From the NCBI RefSeq assembly GCF_011745365.1, contig NW_024468909.1:5208001-5272000 (forward strand): DNA of 64,000 bases. The letters are read 5' to 3'. The notes under the pieces are model-generated. The model was not told the origin of the DNA. It did no database searches and saw only the letters and a list, made by a program, of their open reading frames with translations. Below, in pieces: positions 21,966-32,309 of the stretch. This DNA comes from Cryphonectria parasitica EP155. Taxonomy: Eukaryota; Ascomycota; Sordariomycetes; Diaporthales; Cryphonectriaceae. Positions within the stretch are counted from its first letter, which is position 1; every line of letters starts with the position of its first letter. A program made the position numbers and the translations under genes.

Positions 21966-22860
21966 CCCCTTTTCATGTTCTCTTTCTCACTTCCTCTTGC
22001 ATTTACACTTTATGTTGTGTAAAAGCCGTTTCACTACCTCCCTCCTTTTTCTTTTTGTTTTCAAGATCTGGTTCGTTACAATTTTAACCACTTGAATAGT
22101 TTTTGTGCCCGAGTGGGAAGAGTCATGAGTTGGGGAGTGCCTCCAAAATCTCGACAGGGCTGTAGTTACAGGTCCAATAAGCAGCGGCAGTCCGTGAAAA
22201 TGTTTTGCTCAGTAAGTACTTACTTATTGTTGTAAGTGGGTGGTCCGGTACGTCAGGCTCAGATTTAGCAAGTAAATTCGTTGTAGGGTTCCTCATATCT
22301 ATTCATGTTTCATGGTACAGTATATCATGTACAAGAAGACAACACGCCCGTGTGCTTTCCTCTTAGCAGTTTGGAAATATTGAACGAACATGTCATGCTG
22401 GTTGTTTCAATTCGTTTTGTTAGTCTTGAATTGTTGTAGTATTATTTTCCCTCTCTTCAGCGCACGCCTGGTTTAATTGTAATGAGATACGACTCTGTGA
22501 TCCAAGTTCCTTCAAGTATCTCTGGAATGTCACGATGTTTGAAATTAGTAGTGCCATAAGGCACGAAGAGTTGGCTGCACTAGGGTTAGGACATAACGGA
22601 ACCCCCCCCATGAGGGTTACACTCTGGCAGCCGCAGACCCCTGCACGTCCTGCTATACTATGTTAGTGCTGTAGTCGTAAATCGAATCAATTGCAGCTTG
22701 ATTGGCAGCGCGTGTGGCCCGTGCTCAAAAAATTACTGCAACTCGAGTCGAGTTCTCACCAGCACCTCGCGACGCTCAACAACCGTGATTTTCTTCCACC
22801 TTGGGCCCATTCATCTCCTCTCCTTGCGTTTGTGGTTCTGTCGTTTTTCCCTTATTCAAA
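21966..22860. other. intergenic, promoter side of EF-Tu
   Basis: No supported gene. An 8-C run lies at 22602-22609. The 22700-22860 part is the likely leader of the EF-Tu gene. Confidence 0.45.
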
Positions 22861-24319
22861 ATGTCGTCGTTGAGAACGTTGGCTCCGTTTCTGCGGACAG
22901 CCCGCACCTCTTTCAGATCCGGCCACCCTTTAATATCACTGCAGCGACAGTCCACCTCGCCCGTCCTGAACCTGCGCCGTGGTTACGCTGTCTACGAGAG
23001 AACCAAGCCTCACGTCAACATTGGTCAGTTATAGGCGCAGGTCTCCTACCGCCATGTTCTAAGACTGACAATCCATTTGACAGGCACAATTGGTCACGTT
23101 GATCACGGAAAGGTACATATTTAGGACCTCCTCCACAAGCTCTCCTCTCACGCGACCAAGCTAACCGCAGCTTCCCTACGAATAGACCACACTCTCTGCC
23201 GCCATTACAAAGAGGCAAGCCGAGAAGGGCTACGCAAACTTCCTCGATTATGGCTCCATAGACAAGGCTCCCGAGGAGCGCAAACGAGGTATTACCATCG
23301 CCACCGCCCACATCGAATACTCTACCGACAACCGCCACTACTCCCACGTCGACTGCCCTGGTCACGCCGATTACATCAAGAACATGATCACGGGTGCTGC
23401 CAACATGGATGGTGCTATCATTGTCGTGGCCGCCTCCGACGGTCAGATGCCCCAGACCCGAGAGCACTTGCTTCTGGCCCGTCAGGTCGGTGTTCAGAAG
23501 ATCGTCGTCTTCGTCAACAAGGTCGACGCCCTGGAGGACCCCGAGATGTTGGAGCTCGTCGAGATGGAGATGCGCGAGCTGTTGACCACCTACGGCTTCG
23601 AGGGCGACGAGACCCCCGTCATCATGGGCTCTGCGCTCTGCGCCCTTGAGAGCCGTCGGCCCGAGATTGGCGAGCAGAAGATTGACGAGCTGCTCAAGGC
23701 CGTCGACGAGTGGATCCCCACGCCTGAGCGTGACCTGGACAAGCCATTCCTCATGTCTGTGGAGGATGTCTTCTCCATTGCTGGTCGTGGCACTGTCGCC
23801 TCAGGCCGCGTCGAGCGTGGTGTGCTGAAGAAGGACTCCGAGGTTGAGCTGGTCGGCAAGGGCGGCGAGACCCTCAAGACCAAGGTTACCGACATCGAGA
23901 CTTTCAAGAAGTCCTGCGACGAATCCCGCGCCGGTGACAACTCTGGTCTGCTTCTGCGTGGTGTCCGCCGCGAGGACATCAAGCGCGGCATGGTCATCGC
24001 CAAGCCAGGCACCGTCAAGTCTCACACCCAGTTCATGGTCTCCTTGTATGTTCTCACCAAGGAGGAAGGTGGCCGTCACACCGGCTTCATGGAGAACTAC
24101 CGCCCTCAGATGTACATCCGAACTGCCGATGAGTCCTGTGCCCTCTTCTTCCCCGAGGGTACCGAGGAAGCGCACTCCAAGATGGTGATGCCTGGTGACA
24201 ACGTCGAGATGGTTGCTACCCTGGTTCACCCTGTGGCTGTTGAGGCTGGCCAGCGTATCAACATTCGTGAGGGCGGCAGGACTGTTGCAACTGGTCTGGT
24301 CACCCGCATCGTCAAGTAG
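22861..24319 (+). CDS. TUF1: mitochondrial translation elongation factor Tu
   Basis: GTPase that carries aminoacyl-tRNA to the mitochondrial ribosome. Three exons, 22861-23023, 23084-23112 (29 bases) and 23186-24319, give 441 residues. Residues 1-45 are basic and Ser/Arg-rich ([24 protein letters not shown]), as for a mitochondrial presequence. The mature part begins about [10 protein letters not shown]. GTPase motifs are GHVDHGKT (58-65, split over the small exon and exon 3), DCPGH (120-124), NKVD (175-178) and SAL near 213. Domain 2 ([13 protein letters not shown]) and domain 3 ([12 protein letters not shown] to TGLVTRIVK) are complete. Length and motifs agree with bacterial-type EF-Tu. The ATG at 22861 is the only one giving a presequence in frame. 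Confidence 0.97.
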
Positions 24320-25072
24320 AGACCATTTCGAAAGAAACGAAAAAGAACATGGATGAACAGTCTTGGGGATTTTGACCAAAAAATTGGTTCTCGAGAGGTA
24401 CACACCCCTAGTTGGAAGGTACACTGCATTTGCATCACTTTCAGGTCTAGGTCAAGGGAAAATGGAAGGAGTTCGCAAATGGCGTGCAATGGCTTGAGTG
24501 TACGTATATTATAGAGACAGCGCTGTACATTTGGTTGGAAACTACGGATCTTCTCCCCTCTCACATTTTTCATGACTGTCATGGTCCTGTAATTTTAGAC
24601 GGGGAAGCGCAAATTGATACAGCTCTACATGGTCAGAGTAGCCCTACTCTGATGGACAGTACGAGGTTGGAATCAGAGAGAAGTGTTCCACAGATAAAGC
24701 ATTGGCAGTCAATAGAAATCCACGCAGCTCCGAGAGTCAAGCTGGTGCACAAAACCTGGTGAAGACGTGGCGAGCACCGTAATAAGAGTTGCTTTGCTCA
24801 TTTCACTCGTGTGTATTCCGATGTAGGATACTCGGTTCTATAGTCATCACACGGTCCTTCCCTCCCTCGACTTTTTGCTCCATTCCTGGTGGTTTCCCAT
24901 GTCCGAATGTCCCACCAACTCCAAATGCAAAGCGCAAAGAAGACCTCAGCTGGTTGGATGGTGTGTCCATCGCGTGAGGATTGTCGAGGATGATGGCCAC
25001 TTTATTTCGTGTCGACTGGAAAACGCGCATCCTCTTTTCGTCCCCTGTTCCCACCTCGCTCCAAGGGTGCAT
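24320..25072. other. intergenic between convergent EF-Tu and S29 genes
   Basis: 3' regions only; no supported gene. Confidence 0.5.
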
Positions 25073-25471
25073 TTACTTGAGCTATAAACTCACACATGTT
25101 AGTATCGTTTGTGTCGGGGGAATTCCACTCGCTGGGTCATATTCGAGTACAAGGGTTCGACTGGACGGAGGGTTCGTCTGCGCACCTTCTGGAAGCCAAT
25201 GTCGGCGCTCTTCTCACGGAAGCACTGACGGCAGATGTTGAGGCCGTACTTGCGGATCAGACCGGCACGGTGAGTGCAGACACGGCTGTTAGACGAGAAC
25301 AACAACAGGTCAGCATTTCATTCTCCGCCTGATTGCACCTCAGATTCCAAAGCTCCTTCTTTCTCTGACAGTCCTGCTCCTCATGCTGTGGGGTGTGGAT
25401 GATTCGTACCACTGGCGGGCGCCCTTGCCGTAGCCACGGGGGCGAGAGTTCCAGACGGATTCGTGAGACAT
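25073..25471 (-). CDS. RPS29: 40S ribosomal protein S29 (uS14)
   Basis: Zinc-binding protein of the small ribosomal subunit. Three exons on the minus strand: 25471-25410, 25285-25186 and 25081-25073, giving exactly 56 residues, the usual length. The N-terminus [20 protein letters not shown] and the block [20 protein letters not shown] with [14 protein letters not shown] are diagnostic. The four zinc Cys are in CRVC and CRQC. Intron 1 splits TG|C. Intron 2 starts with an unusual donor GTGCGC, has a strong TACTAAC branch site, and ends TTTATAG; the last exon codes only Leu-Lys-stop. The reading frame through intron 2 is open by chance, which would give a false longer tail. Confidence 0.95.
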
Positions 25472-26059
25472 GCTGGGCAGTAGGAATTGTCGATCGACCT
25501 GATGAACTGTCGAAGGTTGACTTGTCAGGAGAGAGAGGTTGTGGGAATTGTCGTGGTCGGATCGTTCGTCTGGCTGGCGAGAGGTGTGGTAGGGTGGAGT
25601 TTGGCGACTGGCGCTGCGGAAGTCTTTTTCCTCGCAAATTGGGAAACCGTGGGTTTCTTAGGTAAGCAAAAGCCCCGGCAGGCCAGTAAACTCAACTCAC
25701 TCCCCTGGCTCCTCTTACCAAGACTTCTTATCTCTTATCTTAGCGTCATCTTTGAAGTTCTCAAGGGGCTGCATTGCCACATGCCTGGCTAACCACGTCT
25801 GCCACAAGGTGACGGAGCTTTGTAGTTGGCTGAAGCTGTCCCTTCTAAGCATTGAATTGGCGTTCAGCCAGTGTGTCCTCTTTTGCTTCACATCAAACAC
25901 CCGGCTGATTTCAAAGCAACATTGTCTCTCTCCGTACTTAATTGTAGCTGGAGTATTAAATTTTTTTGCCTTACCCGTCTTTCTCCTTTCGGGTCAAACA
26001 ATCATCGATCAATACTATTCGCATCCAAACTTCCCTCGACCTGACATCCCTTCGTAACA
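25472..26059. other. divergent intergenic region between S29 and PDI genes
   Basis: Head-to-head promoters for the S29 (-) and PDI (+) genes. No supported gene. Confidence 0.5.
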
Positions 26060-27245
26060 ATGGTCCTCCTCAAGAGCCTCGTGCTCACCGGCCTGACGGC
26101 CGTCGTGGCCGCCAAGTCGGCGGTCATGGATCTGATCCCCTCCAACTTCGACAAGAATGTTCTCGACAGCGGCGTGCCCACGCTCGTTGAGTTCTACGCA
26201 CCGTGGTGCGGCCACTGCAAGAACCTGGCTCCCGTCTACGAGGAGCTTGCCTCCACCCTCGAGTTCGCAAAGAGCAAGGTCCAGATCGCCAAGGTCGATG
26301 CCGACGCCGAGAAGGACCTCGGCCGCAAGTACGGCGTGCAGGGCTTCCCCACGCTCAAGTTCTTTGACGGCAAGAGCAAGGACCCAGTGGACTACAGTGG
26401 CGGTCGTGATCTCGAGTCCCTGCAGAACTTCATCGCCGACAAGACGGGCGTCAAGCCGAAGAAGAAGGTCGAGAAGCCATCGACTGTGACTTGGTTGACG
26501 GATGCCAACTTTGCCAAGGAGATCGGTGGCGACAAGCATGTCTTTGTTGCGTTCACTGCTCCATGGTGCGGACGTAAGTCGATTTCTCTCCTCGCCGCCA
26601 CACTGCATTCTCTTGATCTAATAAAGCTAATGTGCTCACCATCAATCAGACTGCAAGAACTTGGCTCCTACGTGGGAGCAGCTCGCCAACGACTTCGAGA
26701 ACGAGTCCGAAGTGCTGATCGCCAAGGTCGACGCCGACTCCGACGGCAGCAAGGCGACCGCTCAGGCACAGGGCGTCACCTCATACCCAACCATCAAGTT
26801 CTTCCCCGCCGGTAGCAAGGAGGCCGAGCCCTACAACGGTGGCCGCTCCGAGAAGGACTTTGTTGCGTTCCTGAATGAGAAGGCCGGCACACACCGTGCT
26901 GTGGGTGGTGGTCTCGATGCCACTGCCGGGCTGATTGATGCCCTGAACGTCGTGGTTGACAAGTTCAGCGCGGGCCAGGCCGTCCTGGCCGATGCCGCTG
27001 CCGAGGTCAGCAAGGAGGCTGCGGTCTTGAAGGAGGGCGCCCAGGCTAAGTACGCCGAGTACTACGTCAAGGTCTTCGACAAGCTGAGCAAGAACGACGA
27101 CTATGCTTCTAAGGAGCTGGCGCGTCTTGACGGCATTCTGAAGAAGGGCGGCCTGGCGCCGTCCAAGCTGGATGAGTTCACTGTCAAGTCGAACATCCTG
27201 CGCCGGTTTGTCGAGAAGGTCAAGGAGGTCAAGGACGAGCTGTAA
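26060..27245 (+). CDS. tigA: protein disulfide isomerase, Erp38/TigA type
   Basis: Makes and reshuffles disulfide bonds in proteins entering the ER. Two exons, 26060-26573 and 26650-27245, give 369 residues. A signal peptide covers about residues 1-18 (MVLLKSLVLTGLTAVVAA). Two thioredoxin domains follow, each with an APWCGHC site: C50-C53 and C170-C173. The single intron falls inside the second CGHC, between Gly and His. The region after about residue 265 is helical and matches the ERp29-type D domain of this group (CaBP1/TigA). The chain ends VKDEL, an ER retention signal. All catalytic residues are present. Naming to the level of the Erp38/TigA subgroup rests on domain order and length. Confidence 0.95.
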
Positions 27246-27564
27246 ATGAAGCTGGGGCAAATCCGGGATAGTGAGGTGTCACAAATAGCTGCATAGGATG
27301 GAAAATCGCACGGAAATCGATTTCTGACAATCATGAATGGGACTTTGGTTGGAAGCGTGTAAGATACATAGGAGAAGCATGAATGAGATTTTGCATGGGA
27401 ACACTTGCTATGTTTCGTGACTTCGTGATATGTGACCGGGCTGAGCGTTTTATCAGTGTCGAGTGCTCATAGCCGACTGGAATCTATGTACTGGGTCTCA
27501 TCCGTCAAACTATACTGGTGTTAATAGTATCAGGTCTCGTGACAATTCCCCTTCATCCCCTGGG
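27246..27564. other. intergenic between convergent PDI and HSBP1 genes
   Basis: About 320 bases of shared 3' regions; nothing else seen. Confidence 0.5.
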
Positions 27565-27949
27565 TTACGACGGTTTCGAGCTTGCGTCCCGGTCGTTATT
27601 CGCAGCCAGCGTCGCCTCCAAGCTGTCGATTCTCCGTGACATCTCATCCACTTCACCAGAGCGTTAGCCACTCACCGGTCACTGTCTCGTGAGCTCGCGC
27701 ACTCATTGACTCACTCTTTGCAAAGATCTCGCTGGATACACCGGCAAACTTGTTGGACAAGGTGTTCAGGAGGTCATCCAGTTGCTGTGTCAGCTCGGCG
27801 CGAGCATCATCTGGCGGCTTTTACAGGCCAGGGGCGGTCAGTTTGGTGAACACTCTTAGAAAGATGATCGATAAGAGGGAGACGGGAGTGGACAGCAGGC
27901 GTACAGCAGAGGTTGTTTGTGAATTAGACTCGCTGTTGTTGGAAGACAT
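27565..27949 (-). CDS. HSBP1: heat shock factor binding protein 1 (HSBP1)
   Basis: Small coiled-coil protein that in animals binds the trimer coil of heat shock factor and is also linked to WASH-complex assembly. Three exons on the minus strand, 27949-27905, 27817-27715 and 27650-27565, give 77 residues; human HSBP1 has 76. It starts MSSNNSESNSQTTSA, joins PPDDARAELTQQLDDLLNTL (exon 2) and ends with DEMSRRIDSLEATLAANN. The join AAG A|TG restores Lys-Met. The heptad pattern (LDDLLNTLSNKFAGVSSEIF, MDEMSRRIDSLEATL) with DEM-RRID-LE is diagnostic for the family. Donors are GTACGC and GTGAGT. None of the exons is long enough to stand out alone, so the gene is easy to miss. Confidence 0.9.
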
Positions 27950-28246
27950 CTTGACCGTCCCGAGGTGCGCGCTCTGGCGCTTTCTTTGTCTCTTCCTTCT
28001 TTATGGTGTCTGTTTTTAAGAACAGCTTTGCGCCTTGGTGGTAATGATTGTGAATGGAGTCGTCTTGTGGGAAAGAAAGGGGGTTGATTCGATGTTAATA
28101 ATCATAAGAACGTGTTAACGCCCCGGTCTGCAGAGGCGCAGTGCTGGAGGTGTGTTGGGGTTGCGTTAGCGGCAAAGACCTTACCAAGGGGGGGGGGGGG
28201 TTCCCTTTCCGGGCCTTCCCCAGTAAGCTAATAAGGCACCATGCAC

Positions 28247-28326
28247 ATAGTACCGTACTATGGAAGAGTGCTGTACAACGTCACCAACCAAGTACAAGTG
28301 GAACCTCGACCTAACATCTACTATGT
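28247..28326. repeat. patch of short palindromic TAC/GTA motifs
   Basis: Contains ATAGTACCGTACTATGG and CTACTATGTACC. Confidence 0.45.
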
Positions 28327-28450
28327 ACCTGCCTGCACAGAGCATCTCTCTGTCGCCGGCATAACCTCGTCTCGCGCTACAACCACCAGCTTCAGCGCAT
28401 GGTCGACGGCGGTGCTCGCATAAAGCGTTTGTGACAAGTGGCAGGACACC

Positions 28451-28479
28451 CAGCAGCAGCAGCAGCAGCAGCAGCAGCA
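28451..28479 (+). repeat. (CAG)n trinucleotide tract
   Basis: About nine CAG units upstream of the DSC ligase start codon. Confidence 0.9.
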
Positions 28480-28585
28480 CGCATCCGCTACAATTCAGAC
28501 ATGATATCTCGGTGATCCCGTTCTGACTTGGGCTTCACGCCGCAAATCCTCCCACCAACACTCACGGAACCGACCGACCACGACG

Positions 28586-31267
28586 ATGCCTCCTCCCCAA
28601 CAAGAGAGCGCCCGCTTCCTGGGTGTCATCATAATATTCATATGGATGATGAGCTCAGGCGGCGGGGGCCAGGCCGGTTACTTCGCTACGCCCTTTCTTG
28701 TACGAGAGCGGCTCGCTCGGCAGCAACACTCGTTTGGTGTCCTCAATTCCACGGCCTGGGGCGACTTCAACCCACGGCAGACGGCAGATCCTCCCAACGG
28801 TACGGAGGCTACACGATATCTCAATATCACGGGATTCAGGCAGGCGGATTATTTTGCCTGGGAGGACTTGGGACGGTTCAAAGATAGGTGTCTACAATGG
28901 AGCCGGAGCACAAGCCCCTTGCTGCCGGCGGGGGCCGAGATAGAAGGGGTGCAAGTAGAAGACGACGGAAGAGAGGGGAGGAGTGCGTGGGACCTGGGGT
29001 CGGGCAGCGCAGTCTGGCAAAACGCAACAGGCATTGTGAAGGGATCATGGGTCCGTCAAGAGGCGAGCGTGAGCCGCTCGTGGGCTGACTATAATTTCAC
29101 GGCTATGACGCCAAGCATCAACTGGATTGGCACACATGGCGAGTGGAATCGCAACGCTACGGGCATTGAAGGCGATATGCAGCTGCGCGTGGAGGACAAG
29201 CGGCGGTACGTCGAATACGACGATGAGGTTGTCGACATCGACCACGGACGGTTGAGCACGGGCGGCTCTGTGCGCGAGGTCGCCGCGACCCTGACCATCG
29301 AGGACGCGGGCCCGTTGGGTGGCGGTGGCGCGTATGAGATGCGGCTGCACGGGGTACACTGGCCGCGTCAGGGCAACATGCTCCTCACCACGACATCCGA
29401 GAAGTTCGCGGGCATTTTTGGGCTGCCACATCTCGCGCCGGATCAGAACTTCTTCCAGTCGAGTCAGAAGTTGCTCAATCAGACGATCGATGAGGTTCTT
29501 GCCAAGAAGGAGAAGTCGGCCTTCACGGACCAGAGTAATCCTTGGACTTCGAATGTCGGCGGTGCCGAGGATGTGTTCAATCCGAGCCCGCACTGCGAGT
29601 ATGTGGTGTACTTGCAGGTGCATCCTTTTCGTCAGGGCGGGCCGCTGCCGACTGAGGGCCAGGAGACATCCATTGATGGTATGCGTGACGTGGTCAAGGA
29701 AATCGAGGACGAACTGCGATATCCTACTGGAGCGCCGGTACAACATATCCCAGAGTTGCAGATGTCTGCCATTATATACTCACCTGACTGCGCTTACTTC
29801 CTGGAGTCTAAGGGTCCTCCGGATTTCCCAGAATCCCAGGGCTTCAATCACCTGGCCGGCTTCAAAGAGGAGATCTGGATCTACGATGTCAACTTCTATA
29901 TGCTGGTGACGGCCGCTATCGCTTTTGGGCAGGTGTACCTGCTCAAGTCCCAGATGAGAGAGTCCTGTACGCCCTCTACAATGGGTCGAGTGAGTTTCTG
30001 GACACTTCTGGTGATGGCACTGGCAGATGGCATGATGTTTGCGCTTTCGGCTGCGCTGGCTCTTGACTCTACGCACTTTTATCTCCGGGCTCTCATGTTG
30101 ACATTCGCTCTGTTTATGTCCATGATGATTGGCGGCAGCTTCTTGGGTGAGGTATATCGGATCCAGGAGCCCGAATGGCGTCCTCGCGAGCGTGAACATA
30201 CTCCCAATAATAGCACACCAAGACCGCCATCGACGCCGGCCCCCCCTGCGAATGAGTCCCTGCCACGCCCAGTCACAGCAGGCGGGGGCACCAACCCAAC
30301 CGATGTACCAGTCATAGTGCCCTCGGATCAGGATGTCGACGCGGACATCGTCGAGAACTTAACTGCTGGTGCTGCTGGTGTCCCTACCGCAGCCGTGCCT
30401 GCTGCTGGTGGTGGCGGTGGCACTCAGCGGTCAGATGTCATTCCGTTCTCTACAATTGTCGGCCGACTCATCTTCCTTGGCTCGGTCATTGGCTTCCTTT
30501 CACTGGCTGCACGGTCGTGGTGGAAACCAGTGCGAAACTCTTTCATCAATGCGACGCTGTTCGCCTACCTGTCTCTCTGGGTCCCACAGATCATCCGCAA
30601 CACGCAGCGCAACAGCCGCCGAGCTTTCTCGTGGCAGTTCATGGTGGGCCAGTCGGTGTTGCGGATCCTGCCCATCTCGTACTTTTACCTGCACCCGAAC
30701 AACCTGATTTTCTCGGAATCGGACTGGACAGCCTTTGCTGTATTAGCTGGCTGGCTTTGGATGCAGCTCTGGGTTTTGTTCTTCCAGGACGTCCTCGGCC
30801 CACGATTCGGCATGCCCAAGGGCTGGATGCCTGAGGCATGGGATTACCACCCCGTCCTCCGCGAAGATAACCTCGAGGCGGGCGGTCTCCCCATCGGCCT
30901 CGCACCGTCCTCCTCTGCCCCGTCGTCTCCCAGTCTCGAGAGAACCCGCAGCATGTCGCTCAGCAGCGGCGAGGTAGATCGTGCGGTTCGGGAGAAGGGC
31001 TCCAGCTCGAGCGTGGGTGCCAAGGGAGGTAGCCGCACGCACACGCGGGCCATCGACTGTGCCATTTGCTGCGAGGTACTGGAGGTTCCCGTCGTCAAGG
31101 CGGGCCAGGAGGCCGACCCAACTGGCGGAGGAGTTGCAGGCCTGCTGGAAAGAAGGAAATATATGGTGACTCCGTGTAGGCATATCTTCCACAGCGCTTG
31201 TCTTGAGGGATGGCTTCGATACAGACTGCAGTGTCCGATATGCAGGGAGGAACTACCTCCTCTGTAA
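28586..31267 (+). CDS. dsc1: DSC/Tul1-type RING E3 ubiquitin ligase, subunit 1
   Basis: Membrane-embedded E3 ligase of the Golgi DSC complex, which handles membrane protein quality control and, in many fungi, SREBP activation. A single exon of 893 residues. A hydrophobic anchor or signal lies at about residues 11-22. A large lumenal region runs to about 430 with several NxS/T sites and matches Tul1/Dsc1 in layout. Hydrophobic segments then occur near 435-452, 466-490, 501-520, 622-644, 650-670, 684-702 and 714-733, with a Pro/Gly-rich linker between the third and fourth. The C-terminus is a RING-H2 domain (about 825-890): CAICC, then a spacer, CRHIFHSAC, and CPIC. The RING has an inserted Gly-rich spacer between the first two Cys pairs. 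The end of the protein is five residues after the last Cys pair, as is usual for Tul1. Confidence 0.92.
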   Translation: MPPPQQESARFLGVIIIFIWMMSSGGGGQAGYFATPFLVRERLARQQHSFGVLNSTAWGDFNPRQTADPPNGTEATRYLNITGFRQADYFAWEDLGRFKDRCLQWSRSTSPLLPAGAEIEGVQVEDDGREGRSAWDLGSGSAVWQNATGIVKGSWVRQEASVSRSWADYNFTAMTPSINWIGTHGEWNRNATGIEGDMQLRVEDKRRYVEYDDEVVDIDHGRLSTGGSVREVAATLTIEDAGPLGGGGAYEMRLHGVHWPRQGNMLLTTTSEKFAGIFGLPHLAPDQNFFQSSQKLLNQTIDEVLAKKEKSAFTDQSNPWTSNVGGAEDVFNPSPHCEYVVYLQVHPFRQGGPLPTEGQETSIDGMRDVVKEIEDELRYPTGAPVQHIPELQMSAIIYSPDCAYFLESKGPPDFPESQGFNHLAGFKEEIWIYDVNFYMLVTAAIAFGQVYLLKSQMRESCTPSTMGRVSFWTLLVMALADGMMFALSAALALDSTHFYLRALMLTFALFMSMMIGGSFLGEVYRIQEPEWRPREREHTPNNSTPRPPSTPAPPANESLPRPVTAGGGTNPTDVPVIVPSDQDVDADIVENLTAGAAGVPTAAVPAAGGGGGTQRSDVIPFSTIVGRLIFLGSVIGFLSLAARSWWKPVRNSFINATLFAYLSLWVPQIIRNTQRNSRRAFSWQFMVGQSVLRILPISYFYLHPNNLIFSESDWTAFAVLAGWLWMQLWVLFFQDVLGPRFGMPKGWMPEAWDYHPVLREDNLEAGGLPIGLAPSSSAPSSPSLERTRSMSLSSGEVDRAVREKGSSSSVGAKGGSRTHTRAIDCAICCEVLEVPVVKAGQEADPTGGGVAGLLERRKYMVTPCRHIFHSACLEGWLRYRLQCPICREELPPL

Positions 31268-32309
31268 CAGTCACAAGATAGGAAAAAAAAATATTGTAAA
31301 TATACATTGTACCTACAAGTATTTGCCCAATTGTGGTTTGGAAGCTTGCTGCTAGACACCATGCGCACTGCTATCCATGAATGGTCTCTCGAAGCAGAGT
31401 TTCCCTCTCGCTCTCTCGATAAGGCTATGAGGCCATCACCGGGAGAGGCTCTGGCCAGTGTCGGGCGCGACACCATATAAGCAGGACCCTTGTCTCTGCT
31501 TTACCCTACCCCGCGCCCAGGTGCCTGGATCCACTAGAACATGCTAGTAGCTTCCATAGGCCTGGGAGGCCCCTCGACCCATGTACTTTGTTCAGAATCA
31601 TACACTACGTGTGAATAGTCGCAGGGAAAAATTGACATCAAGGCTGGGAGATAAACGGTATGAATATGAAGAGATTTTAGTTGTTCAGAGTGCCCTGCTC
31701 GTTGACTGAATACTTCGAGTCGAAGCTATTGGCCGTGTCAAAGGCGGCAGGCTTGTCTTCTACAAAGAGGGTTTCGAAGGGTTCCCTGCAGGACTGCGTC
31801 ACTAGCCTAGTGTGCCTTGTACTATGGTAGAGCCCATCGAATGTTCTTGAAGTTCGCTCCTCCAAATAGAGCCCGCTTTTCCGTGCTAGCTATGAAGGGG
31901 GCTGGCTGGCCTGTGATAGCCTGTGCCAACTCTGTTCACAGCCTCCAGGGTCTGGACTCTTTCTTTCTCTTTCTCCTCTTCCAACAACACGTGAATTCTC
32001 AAATCTTGACAACCTATAATTTGGCAGACTCTTGTCATTTCAGCAAGATCGTGCTGAAATTCATTTCTCCCAAACATTGCTTTCTAGTCAACACGACATA
32101 CATAGACGACCCCCACTCAATTTGAGACAACACCAACCTCGTCTCTCCACATCACAAATATCACACGATCAACCCCAACCTTGCTTGTCTCCTGATTGTT
32201 TTCTCCCCTTCCCATACATAAGGCCTCGTGCCTGATCTTCCACCAAAAATATCCCACTTGATACGGAATCCATACCTGCTGTAATCACCAAGCAGTACAG
32301 ACTGCCAAT
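31268..32309. other. intergenic, promoter side of the J-protein gene
   Basis: No supported gene. 32100-32300 is an A/C-rich leader. Confidence 0.5.

Larger units (their letters stand above)
27950..28585. other. divergent intergenic region
   Basis: Between HSBP1 (-) and the DSC ligase gene (+). Holds a 13-G run (28188-28200), a patch of the TAC/GTA motif (28247-28326) and a (CAG)n tract (28451-28479). Confidence 0.5.

Noticed and set aside
31840..31856. Heat-shock-element-like TTCTTGAAGTTC upstream of the J-protein gene
   Set aside because: The third unit is off by one base from the nGAAn spacing and the site is over 450 bases from the ATG.
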